DNA from: G001797105 sp964528155
Lineage (GTDB): Bacteria; Chloroflexota; Anaerolineae; Anaerolineales; E44-bin32
DNA: 38,433 bases
NCBI GenBank assembly: GCA_964528155.1
Contig: CAZGRL010000030.1
Location: 1 to 38,433, forward strand
Direction: 5' to 3'
Translations under genes and position numbers: made by a program
Shown here: piece by piece, positions 31,440 to 38,433 of the stretch
Position numbering within the stretch: position 1 is the stretch's first letter
How the letters are laid out: each line of letters begins with the position of its first letter
The notes under the pieces: model-generated
Database searches by the model: none
The model's input: only the letters and a program-made list of their open reading frames with translations
Told to the model about the DNA's origin: nothing

Positions 31440-31727
31440 CTAGGGCCGGTGGTGGCGATCGGCTGATGCCGATGGCTTGTCCTGGTCCCCCCCGGGAGCA
31501 GGCCTCTGTGGCCGGCGACGAAGCCGCCGATCGGTCTCGAGCATGGCGTTCAGCTCCGCCATGGCCGCCGTGTCGTATTCACGGCGACCGCAGACATCGC
31601 AGACCCATGCGGGAAAATCTGGAACTGTGATGAGATGGCCATCTTCCAAGGTGAAGTATGAGCTCTTGCGTGGCCGCAAGATGCCCACCAGACACTCAGG
31701 ACATGTGTAGCTGGGTGGACGCTCCAT
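31440..31727 (-). CDS. YgiT-type zinc-finger protein
   Basis: 95 residues from ATG 31727, with AGAGGGA upstream; a longer frame reaching 31823 lacks a ribosome site. Cys9/Cys12 (TCPECLVG) and Cys43/Cys46 (VCDVCGRREYD) match the N-terminal zinc finger of MqsA/YgiT antitoxins. The usual C-terminal Xre helix-turn-helix is missing, and the tail (68-95) is Arg/Pro-rich. No toxin gene is adjacent. Proteins of this kind often stand alone. It is 24 bases ahead of the REC-GAF gene and probably in its operon. Confidence 0.8.
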   Translation of the reverse strand: MERPPSYTCPECLVGILRPRKSSYFTLEDGHLITVPDFPAWVCDVCGRREYDTAAMAELNAMLETDRRLRRRPQRPAPGGDQDKPSASADRHHRP

Positions 31728-32214
31728 CCCGATCGTCCCTCTACCTATATTGGATAGCTTGATCCTCGCCGGAAGTAAATAGGAGGGTTGTTCAGAAGCG
31801 GCCCCAAACCCGCAGGCAGGCAAGGACTCCCACCTTACAATCTCCTTGCGGCGATGATCGCACCGGCCGAGTCCCCCTGCCTCTCCCCTGTCGCCGCCGA
31901 CCCCGGGTCCACAAGGCCTCAGCCACCCATTCTAACACAACGGATCACCTGGATGGAAACCATCCGACCCAAACGGGTGTATCCGGGGGTATGTTGCGGG
32001 TCCAGCGGGAGACTCGGTTGATTCGGGTTTGTGGGGCGGCGAAGCCGCCCCACAAACCCGAATCAACCGATCCTTCCCGGGGAGTGGGACAAGGCTCCGG
32101 ATGCTCCCGACCCGGACCGGTCGGGGTTCACGGCTCGCGTGGTGCTGAAGCGACAGGCTGGGTCAGCAGGCGGCCACGCACGCCCTTGCAGTGCGATCTT
32201 CGCCGGTTGGCGTA
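31728..32214. other. Intergenic region with hairpin E
   Basis: About 490 bases with no supportable gene. It contains hairpin E (32014-32070) and a GC-rich minor hairpin CCCGACC/GGTCGGG near 32108-32126. The part near 31740-31780 is AT-rich (TATATTGGATAGCTTGATCC) and may hold the zinc-finger gene promoter. Confidence 0.5.
32014..32070. repeat. Long perfect hairpin E (capped-hairpin family)
   Basis: A 27-bp perfect stem (32014-32040 with 32044-32070) with a GAA triloop; the apex is GGGGCGGC-GAA-GCCGCCCC. It lies 145 bases downstream of lepB on the minus strand and has no T tract. Confidence 0.88.
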
Positions 32215-32820
32215 CTACTCAGGGGCGGCCATGGCCAGGTTGTAGTGCGGGATCACACCGATGACATCTGGAGGCCAGTACACCAGTTCGGCCCTACCGA
32301 TGATGGCATTCTCAGGCAGAGGCCCCCAGTTTTGGGAATCGGAGGAGTTGTTGCGATTGTCGCCGAGGACGAAAACCTCGTTTTGGCCGACGACCCACTG
32401 GCCGCTATATAGCGGAGCGGCGGCGATGTACGGCTCACTCAGAGGAATGCCATTGACGTAGATGTGATCGGAGTGGGCTGAGACGGTGTCTCCGGGGAGG
32501 CCGATAATGCGCTTGATGAACCTCCGTTGAGGGTCGAGAGGAAAGTTGAAAACAATGATGTCGCCCCGGGTGGGCTGGTTCCAGCGATAGGCCAGGCGGT
32601 TCACCACGACGAACTCACCGTCATGAAGGCTGGGCTCCATGCTGCTGCCTTCGACTCTGATTCTCGCCGTGACGAGATTGACGGCAATGAACAGAAGGGC
32701 GGCGATGAAAATCGTCTGGAGAACTTCGCCGATCAGACGCAAGAACCGCACCAAGAGACTTGGCTTGCGCGGGACGATGAACTCCGGCGGTGGGGGCTGC
32801 TGAGGCATCATGTCGGACAT
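32215..32820 (-). CDS. lepB: Signal peptidase I
   Basis: 201 residues from ATG 32820. It cleaves signal peptides of exported proteins outside the membrane. A Pro-rich N-terminus and one TM helix (about 34-52) precede the catalytic Ser60 in VEGSSMEPSL and Lys103 in RRFIKRIIGLPGD; GDNRNNSSDSQNWG is the conserved late block. A GTG at 32886 that overlaps the der stop would add 22 residues, but that stretch encodes a near-consensus promoter (32831-32859) and lacks a ribosome site, so ATG 32820 is preferred. The transcript from that promoter would be almost leaderless. It is last in the TPR-cdaA-cdaR-der cluster. Confidence 0.92.
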   Translation of the reverse strand: MSDMMPQQPPPPEFIVPRKPSLLVRFLRLIGEVLQTIFIAALLFIAVNLVTARIRVEGSSMEPSLHDGEFVVVNRLAYRWNQPTRGDIIVFNFPLDPQRRFIKRIIGLPGDTVSAHSDHIYVNGIPLSEPYIAAAPLYSGQWVVGQNEVFVLGDNRNNSSDSQNWGPLPENAIIGRAELVYWPPDVIGVIPHYNLAMAAPE

Positions 32821-32830
32821 CGGGAAATCG

Positions 32831-32859
32831 ATTATACGGCCTGGGAGAGGTCGTGACAA
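32831..32859 (-). promoter_or_regulatory. Strong promoter just inside the der-lepB junction
   Basis: On the minus strand TTGTCA (32859-32854), a 17-base spacer, then a perfect TATAAT (32836-32831). The expected start of transcription is within a few bases of ATG 32820. Confidence 0.72.
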
Positions 32860-32882
32860 GCCGAACACGGCCAGTACTAAGG

Positions 32883-34259
32883 TCACCGCCGAGCAGAACG
32901 TCGTCGAAAGGATAAGATGAGTGGAGTCCCGAGAAAGCCGTATGCCTGGCGGATGCGGTTCTCGAGGAAGCGGCGGTAACTGAAGTGGACCAGCTTTGGA
33001 TCGTTGACGTGAAAGAGGAAAGTGGGCGGGTCTGTACGAACCTGCGAGGCGTAGCTTATCTTGAGCTGGCGGCCGCTGTGCGACGGCGGGGCGTGGATGT
33101 CGGCCGCCTGCCGCACCAGGCGGTTCAACTCAGACGTCGGGATCCGACGCAGACGCTCTTCCTGAACCTGCAGGGCCGTCGGCAGGACCTGGGCAACGCG
33201 CTGACCGGTCTTGGCCGAGATGAAGAGCACAGGGACGTAGTCCATGAACTTGAGTTGCTGGCGCACGACGGCTGAGAACTCGACCATTGTTTCCGCATCT
33301 TTTGGCACAGCATCCCACTTGTTCACCAGCAGAACGATGCTCTTGGCCTTGTCCAGCGCCATCCCGGCGATGTGTGCGTCCTGGGCCGTGACGCTTTCCG
33401 TGGCGTCGATCACCAGCAGGACGACATCGGCACGATCGATCGCTTTGAGCGCCCGCAGGACGGAATACTTCTCCACGCCGGGCTCGATGTGCCCCCGGCG
33501 TCGGATGCCTGCGGTGTCAATCAGGATCAGCGGGATCCCGTCGTACTCCAGGCGAGTGTCGACCGCGTCGCGGGTCGTCCCGGGAATCGGAGACACGATG
33601 GCCCGTTCTTCTCCGAGGAGGCGGTTCAACAAGCTGGATTTGCCCACATTCGGGCGTCCGACGATGGCAATTCGGGCGCCGGGCTCGGTCTCGGTCTGCT
33701 CGGCCGGGGGCGAGGGCAGCGCCTCCACCAGTCGATCCAGAAGATCTCCCGTCCCGGAGCCGTGCAAGGCGGAGACCGGGATGGGATCGCCCATCCCGAG
33801 CTCATAGAAGGCCACGGCATCCTCCCGGCGTCGGGCGCTATCGCATTTGTTCACGACGAGGAGGACCGGAGCAGGCGGACGACCGGCGGCGCCCGATTGG
33901 CGGCGCAGGATGTCGGCCACCTCGATGTCGGCGGGGGTGACGCCGTCCTCGGTGTCGACAATGAAGAGGACCGCATCCGCCTCGCTCGCCGCCAACTCGG
34001 CCTGCGCCCGGATCTGTGGGACATAATCAGCGGAGTCGACGGACAGCGCCGGGCCCCGTCCCGGGATGGATGGATCGATTCCCCCAGTGTCGACGATGTC
34101 AAACCTCAGGCCGTTCCACTCGGCCTCGGCGACCAGTCGGTCGCGCGTGGTCCCCGGCTGTTCGCTGACGACAGCCAACCTTTCGCCGGCGAGACGATTG
34201 AAGAGAGTCGACTTGCCGACGTTGGGTCGGCCGACGAGCGCGACGACGGGCCGGTCCAT
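32883..34259 (-). CDS. der: Ribosome-assembly GTPase Der (EngA)
   Basis: 458 residues with the double-GTPase layout unique to Der. The first G domain has GRPNVGKS (10-17), DTGG (57-60) and NKCD (137-140). The second has GRPNVGKS (201-208), DTAG (248-251) and NKWD (313-316). A KH-like C-terminal domain (about 350-445) follows. Der acts in 50S subunit maturation. The gene follows cdaR by eight bases in the same direction and precedes lepB. Confidence 0.97.
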   Translation of the reverse strand: MDRPVVALVGRPNVGKSTLFNRLAGERLAVVSEQPGTTRDRLVAEAEWNGLRFDIVDTGGIDPSIPGRGPALSVDSADYVPQIRAQAELAASEADAVLFIVDTEDGVTPADIEVADILRRQSGAAGRPPAPVLLVVNKCDSARRREDAVAFYELGMGDPIPVSALHGSGTGDLLDRLVEALPSPPAEQTETEPGARIAIVGRPNVGKSSLLNRLLGEERAIVSPIPGTTRDAVDTRLEYDGIPLILIDTAGIRRRGHIEPGVEKYSVLRALKAIDRADVVLLVIDATESVTAQDAHIAGMALDKAKSIVLLVNKWDAVPKDAETMVEFSAVVRQQLKFMDYVPVLFISAKTGQRVAQVLPTALQVQEERLRRIPTSELNRLVRQAADIHAPPSHSGRQLKISYASQVRTDPPTFLFHVNDPKLVHFSYRRFLENRIRQAYGFLGTPLILSFRRRSARR

Positions 34260-34267
34260 GGTGTGTC

Positions 34268-35524
34268 CTAAGAGCCGGGGGTTGGGACAGACGTAGCCGA
34301 GGGGGTCGGGATGGGGGTGGTCGATATCACGACTTCGATCGTCGAAGGCAGTATGGTCTGAACAGTGACATCGCTGGGGAGGCCGATCACTTTGGGCGCC
34401 ACCTGATGCGTGCCCGGTCCAAGATCCAGCAGATCGAGAACTGCACGAAGCGTATCCGGGCCGAGGGTTTCCAGCGTCGTCAGCGGGCCGGTGACAATCA
34501 CCCCGATGGTGTCGGGGGAGGGTTGGGCGTAGAGCGAAGGTCCGAGTCCCTGGGCTTCGACCGAGAGTGTGATCGTGCGCGACTCTTGTATGGCGGCGAC
34601 GCTGACCTGGACCAGAACATCCTGATCGCCCACCAACGAGATGCCCTGTGGCAGATTGATCGCCAATCGACGTTCGATGTCCTGCTTGGCCCCGGTGAGC
34701 TGCAGCGGAACGGTTTCGACGAAGCCGGGCAAGGACTCGACCGCGCTTGGATCTGAGGAAAACACAGTCACGATCGGAGGGGTGACCGAGACGTTGGTCA
34801 GATAGTAGCCGGCTTCAACGGACCCTTCCACCACGACGCGGACGGCGACCTCGCGGAACCCGCCGCGCTGGGTGATGCTCACCTGGACGGCGGCTTGATC
34901 GGGTTGGATCGTCACACCGGCTACCTGCTGACCATCGCTGCCTATTGGAGTGAGACTGAGCTTGCTGTCGAAGGCCTCGCGCTGGCCGGTGATGTCGATC
35001 CGGACGTGCAGCTCGGCAACCTGATCCACGCTGGAGGCTGGTCCGCTGACGGTCGCTGCGATGGGTGTGACCGAGGGGGTTGATGCCCGGAAGCCAAGCG
35101 CGGGTTCTCCGATTACATCTACGGTGATCGGGATCTCGCGTGTAAGCGATTGCTCGAGATTGACACGAACGCTCAGGGGCTCGAAGCTAGCGACTTGCGC
35201 CGGCTGCACATCCACCGATGGCACCACGTCCATTTGGTGGGGACCCGTGCTCATGCCGGACAGATCGACTGTGAGGTGCACGTCCTGGGAGGTCAGCTGA
35301 TCCCAGACGCTCCTCGGGGCGCGCACGACCACGTTGCCTTCGGCAGGAGCTTCACCAACCCGGATGAGTCCATTTGGCAGATTGATGTACTCGATGGCAA
35401 TGGCCGAGGAGATTGGGCGAACTTCGGTCGGGTCATCGGCATTGACCGCGGCGACCCAAATCGCCACGGCCAGGACAAGCGACAGGACCATCGTGCTCAG
35501 GTTGTCCCACAGCCAATGGAGCAT
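34268..35524 (-). CDS. cdaR: YbbR-domain protein CdaR, regulator of diadenylate cyclase
   Basis: 418 residues. One N-terminal TM helix (about 9-27, LSTMVLSLVLAVAIWVAAV) is followed by four YbbR-like repeats outside the membrane, seen as recurring blocks such as VTVDLSGMSTGPHQMDV, LHVRIDITGQREAFDSKLSL and VLDLLDLGPGTHQVAPKV. A Pro/Thr-rich tail ends the protein. In Firmicutes CdaR binds and tunes the membrane cyclase CdaA. Here it lies directly after cdaA (12-base gap), as in the classical cdaA-cdaR-glmM operon; glmM is absent and der takes that place. Confidence 0.92.
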   Translation of the reverse strand: MLHWLWDNLSTMVLSLVLAVAIWVAAVNADDPTEVRPISSAIAIEYINLPNGLIRVGEAPAEGNVVVRAPRSVWDQLTSQDVHLTVDLSGMSTGPHQMDVVPSVDVQPAQVASFEPLSVRVNLEQSLTREIPITVDVIGEPALGFRASTPSVTPIAATVSGPASSVDQVAELHVRIDITGQREAFDSKLSLTPIGSDGQQVAGVTIQPDQAAVQVSITQRGGFREVAVRVVVEGSVEAGYYLTNVSVTPPIVTVFSSDPSAVESLPGFVETVPLQLTGAKQDIERRLAINLPQGISLVGDQDVLVQVSVAAIQESRTITLSVEAQGLGPSLYAQPSPDTIGVIVTGPLTTLETLGPDTLRAVLDLLDLGPGTHQVAPKVIGLPSDVTVQTILPSTIEVVISTTPIPTPSATSVPTPGS

Positions 35525-35536
35525 GGTCCTGGCCTC

Positions 35537-36415
35537 TCAGTCGCCGGAGGCGCGGGCGCTGGTCCGGTTGAGGCGGATCATGATGCGCTCGAGCCATGAG
35601 GGGAAGAGCTTGACCGCGCGCGGGTGGTAGAAGGCCATGAGGATATTCCGCAAGCGGTTCTGGTCGAGACGGCGGATCATCCGCCCGTTGTGCGCCACCG
35701 AGATAGCGCCGGTTTCCTCCGAGACGACCACTGCCACGGCATCGCTGACCTCACTGATTCCCAGCGAGGCCCGGTGGCGCAAACCCATCTGTCGCTCGGG
35801 CGACCGGGTAAGCGTGCCGCTGGCAGACAGGGGCATGACGCAGGCGGCCGCCGCCACACGATCGCCGCGTATGATGACGGCGCCGTCGTGCAACGGTGTG
35901 TTGATGTGGAAGATCTGGAGCAACAGTTCGGGTGTGAGGAGAGCATCGAGGCTGACGCCGGTCTCGAGGTATTCCTCGAGCGGCACCTCCCGTTCGATGA
36001 TGATCAGCGCCCCAAAGCTGTGATCGGAAAGACGTTGAGCGGCGGTACAGATCGCCTCCACCGTGCGTTGTACCTTGTCGGCCTGAGTGGTAACGGTAAA
36101 CAGGTTTCCCGCCCGACCGAGACGCTCGAGCGCACGCCGAATCTCGGGGGCGAAGATGACCGGGATGGCGATGATCAGGGCGGGGAGGGTGTTCTTGAGC
36201 AAGTAGGAGAATGCGGGCAGCGGCAGCAAGCTGCTCAGCAAGCCGATCACAATGATCAAGAAGATCATGCCGCGCAGCAGAACGACGGCCTGGGTGCCGC
36301 GCACCAGACTGAGGACGACGAAGAAGATTACGGTTACGAGGAGAAGATCAACGACGCTCAGCCAGTCGAGTCTGAGAAAAAGAAAACTAAACTCACTGAT
36401 AAGGTTGTTTACCAC
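35537..36415 (-). CDS. cdaA: Diadenylate cyclase CdaA
   Basis: 292 residues. Three TM helices (about 20-38, 42-60 and 72-90) precede the DisA_N domain. The catalytic motifs are DGAVII (177-182) and RHR (213-215) in MGLRHRASLGISEVSDA. It converts two ATP to c-di-AMP, which controls potassium and osmolyte transport and cell-wall balance in bacteria. The gene starts 27 bases after a large TPR gene and is followed by its regulator cdaR, so all may be co-transcribed. Confidence 0.95.
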   Translation of the reverse strand: MVNNLISEFSFLFLRLDWLSVVDLLLVTVIFFVVLSLVRGTQAVVLLRGMIFLIIVIGLLSSLLPLPAFSYLLKNTLPALIIAIPVIFAPEIRRALERLGRAGNLFTVTTQADKVQRTVEAICTAAQRLSDHSFGALIIIEREVPLEEYLETGVSLDALLTPELLLQIFHINTPLHDGAVIIRGDRVAAAACVMPLSASGTLTRSPERQMGLRHRASLGISEVSDAVAVVVSEETGAISVAHNGRMIRRLDQNRLRNILMAFYHPRAVKLFPSWLERIMIRLNRTSARASGD

Positions 36416-36442
36416 GGCAGTCGCGTTTCCATCTGCCCGAGC

Positions 36443-38433
36443 TCACCCGCCAGATTCTAGATTCCGCAGCAACTCCTCGTAACCCTCGAGGTCCGGAGGG
36501 TCGAGGTCGACGATGGTTTGAATGGTTCGGATCGCGTCCTGGATCCGTCCGGCATCGAGCTGAATCTCGCCCAGGGCATCGTATTGGGCAATGGCATCGG
36601 CCTTTCGGCCGGCCAGGCGATAGGCTTCGGCAAGTCGGGCGTGCAGCGCCTGCTTGCCGGGATGCTCGCGTGTCAAGTCCTCGAGCAGACCGAGCGCCTC
36701 CTGGCCGCGCCCGGCTTCGACCAGGAATCCCAGATAGTCATCCAGGGCGGAGCCGGCCTGATCCTCCTGGCCGAGGCTAAGATTGAGCTTGATGATCTCC
36801 ATGTGAGACTTGTCGTCCGAAGGATCGATTCTCTTGATGCGTTCGTAGTCGCTCAGCGCCCGCCGCCAATCCAGATGCGATTGGTCGATGTCGGCCATCT
36901 CGTGCAGGATCTTGAGCATCTGCTCGCGGCTTACCGAGGACGTCTCTGCCAACTCCAGGGCCTGTGTCAACGCGCTCCGGGCTTCATCGATCTGTGCCAT
37001 CTGGCGGTGCAGGTCGGCCAGATCGATGTACTGGTTGACCGCGTCGGGAATCCGGTCCTGAGAGACAAGCAGGTCGATCAGGTTCGTGCGCGCCGTGGTG
37101 TTGACCGGATCGAGGCTCAAGATGCGGTTGTACACCTGTGTGGCGTGCTGGCTTTCGCCGCGCACCTGATGGGTCTCGGCGACCAGAGCCAGCTTGCTCA
37201 TCCCTGGTTCGATCCGCCCGAGTCGGATCATGATCTCGGCCAGACGCAGGTGGACCGCGAGATACGTCGGCGCGTACTCGATCGCCAACAGGGCTTCTTC
37301 CATCGCCGTAGTCAGGTGGCCCTTGTTCACCAGGTCGTCGATGCGCTCCAAGGACTCGAAGACTTTGTCCGACCCTCCGGCCGCCAGCATTTCGGCGATG
37401 GGGACCACCTTTGCGCCGGTGCTCTCCGATTCAAGTTGGAGGCGAGCTTGCTTGAGGCGCTGCATCCATTCCGGCCCGCTCAGGAAGTTGAGCGTGTTCT
37501 CAACCAGTTGCGCCAGTGCTTCTTCGTCGCCTTGAGATTGGGAAACGGTGATGGCGTCATAGAGCTGGCTGAGTTGGCTCGATTGGCCTTCTTCGACCGA
37601 TAGGCTGTCGGCCAGGCGAAGGGCGTGCATCAAGAAACGGGCGGCCTCGGTCAGATCGTTCTCCATGCGGGCTACCCTTCCAAGTGCCAGGTTTGCCCCG
37701 AGGGCGAGTTCCGGGTGACCGACCGCTTCCAGGAGATGCTTGCGCGATTCGTCCAGATCGCCGGACTCTTTCAGGAGAAGTCCGAGGTTGTAGTGAGCCG
37801 CGGGGTGGTCGAGGCCGCTGTCGAGGGCGCGGGTGAACTCCTTGACAGCCTTGTCCTTATGTCCGCGCGTCTGCATGTCGATCGCCTGACCCAAGTAACG
37901 GAGCATCTGCCGCCGGCCGCGTGCTTCGCGGTCGCCGTCGCTCTTGCCGCGCGTGAGGGCCGCCATGTCCATCGAATGTGACTCTTCGTCGCCATCCTTG
38001 GGTTCCTCGAAAAGCATCCCGGCCAGGACGCTGAGCGCATAGCGTTGTGCCGCGACCTCGGGGTCGGCGGCTTCCTCGCTCGCCTCTGGCGGCAATTCCG
38101 GTTCTTCGGCCTGGAGGAACTCCTGGACCTGCTTCATGTGGAGCGGGCCGGTCGAGCCCTTCGGCCGGGTCGGGGCGGGAAGAGGCTGGCCCTGGCGCAG
38201 CAAGCGAAGGGCCAATGTGGCCTCCGGATCGCCGGGGATGATTCCAAGGGCGCGCTGGACGGCCTCGGTGGCCCGTTCGACCTTGCCGGCGCGCTGCAGG
38301 GTGGCGGCCACCGATAGATACTCGATCACGGCCTCTCGGCGGCGGCCCAGGCGCTCATAGGTCAATGCCAGACGTGAACGGACAGAGACGTTCTCTGGAT
38401 TGAGGCGAGCGATGTGGTTCCAGTTTTCGACGG
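36443..38433 (-). CDS. TPR-repeat protein (5' end beyond the window)
   Basis: At least 663 residues; the frame is open to the window edge, and upstream residues WNHIARLNPENVSVRSRLAL keep the TPR pattern, so the TTG at 38365 is not the start. Many tetratricopeptide units are visible, for example HYNLGLLLKESGDLDESRKH, LRLAEIMIRLGRIEPGMSKL and LHARLAEAYRLAGRKADAI. A variable Glu-rich stretch (about 90-130) interrupts them. No membrane segment is seen. TPR arrays scaffold protein complexes; the partner is unknown. Being first in the cdaA-cdaR-der-lepB run suggests a link to envelope homeostasis. Confidence 0.9.
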   Translation of the reverse strand, partial: VENWNHIARLNPENVSVRSRLALTYERLGRRREAVIEYLSVAATLQRAGKVERATEAVQRALGIIPGDPEATLALRLLRQGQPLPAPTRPKGSTGPLHMKQVQEFLQAEEPELPPEASEEAADPEVAAQRYALSVLAGMLFEEPKDGDEESHSMDMAALTRGKSDGDREARGRRQMLRYLGQAIDMQTRGHKDKAVKEFTRALDSGLDHPAAHYNLGLLLKESGDLDESRKHLLEAVGHPELALGANLALGRVARMENDLTEAARFLMHALRLADSLSVEEGQSSQLSQLYDAITVSQSQGDEEALAQLVENTLNFLSGPEWMQRLKQARLQLESESTGAKVVPIAEMLAAGGSDKVFESLERIDDLVNKGHLTTAMEEALLAIEYAPTYLAVHLRLAEIMIRLGRIEPGMSKLALVAETHQVRGESQHATQVYNRILSLDPVNTTARTNLIDLLVSQDRIPDAVNQYIDLADLHRQMAQIDEARSALTQALELAETSSVSREQMLKILHEMADIDQSHLDWRRALSDYERIKRIDPSDDKSHMEIIKLNLSLGQEDQAGSALDDYLGFLVEAGRGQEALGLLEDLTREHPGKQALHARLAEAYRLAGRKADAIAQYDALGEIQLDAGRIQDAIRTIQTIVDLDPPDLEGYEELLRNLESGG

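Noticed and set aside
31728..31823. 32-residue extension of the zinc-finger protein
   Set aside because: No ribosome site is present at 31823, while AGAGGGA precedes ATG 31727 and the Cys motif begins eight residues later.
32075..32150. Possible SRP (4.5S) RNA on the minus strand: GTGAACCCCGACCGGTCCGG then GGGAGCA
   Set aside because: The likeness to the conserved helix 8 is partial. The GGAA tetraloop and its closing pairs are missing, and the bases instead form a simple CCCGACC/GGTCGGG hairpin.

Overview
The window is a GC-rich bacterial segment, probably a metagenome-assembled scaffold because it holds a run of ten Ns at 2559-2568. The gene set suggests a Gram-positive-like or Chloroflexota/Anaerolineae-type bacterium. 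It includes a T-box-controlled leuS, a CdaA-CdaR c-di-AMP module, a YtxH protein, an SPFH protein, Psd/PssA phospholipid genes, a CxxU SelW-like selenoprotein and secreted proteins with Pro/Thr-rich tethers. The phylum is inferred from gene content, not proven.

Layout. 1-2.4 kb (-): M24 peptidase, alpha/beta hydrolase and a cut-off MFS transporter, with ATGA overlaps and a clear promoter. 2.4-4.3 kb: assembly gap, an anchored secreted protein, two tRNA-Ala genes and a leucine T-box leader. 4.4-9.7 kb (+): leuS, ridA and a two-component pair. 9.7-12.1 kb: a secreted HExxH metallopeptidase and a convergent YtxH gene. 12.1-13.6 kb: repeat-rich DNA, then a small selenoprotein gene read through an in-frame TGA, then dtd. 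13.6-15.2 kb (-): divergent PyrK/PyrD-like pair. 15.3-18.8 kb (+): SPFH protein and a formate dehydrogenase alpha subunit broken by one missing C. 19.0-25.0 kb: beta-hydroxyacid dehydrogenase (+), then (-) a dead ImmA/IrrE-like protein, a DUF6056-like membrane protein, a tiny membrane protein and ComEC with a dead C-terminal domain. 25.1-27.1 kb (+): psd, pssA and a DUF374 acyltransferase. 27.17-29.04 kb: a complete group II intron inserted exactly at the foot of a hairpin. 29.2-31.7 kb (-): YgiT-type zinc finger, REC-GAF-ATPase protein and a hypothetical protein. 32.2-38.4 kb (-): TPR protein, cdaA, cdaR, der, lepB.

The most notable observations are: (1) a SelW/Rdx selenoprotein (CAVU motif) with a bacterial SECIS-like hairpin, invisible to standard gene calling; (2) five long, perfect or near-perfect intergenic hairpins with unrelated lower stems but one shared apical cap, CRGC-GRA-GCYG; (3) a group II intron abutting one of those hairpins, with recognisable domains V and VI and a branch-point A. 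No CRISPR array, integrase or phage module was seen.
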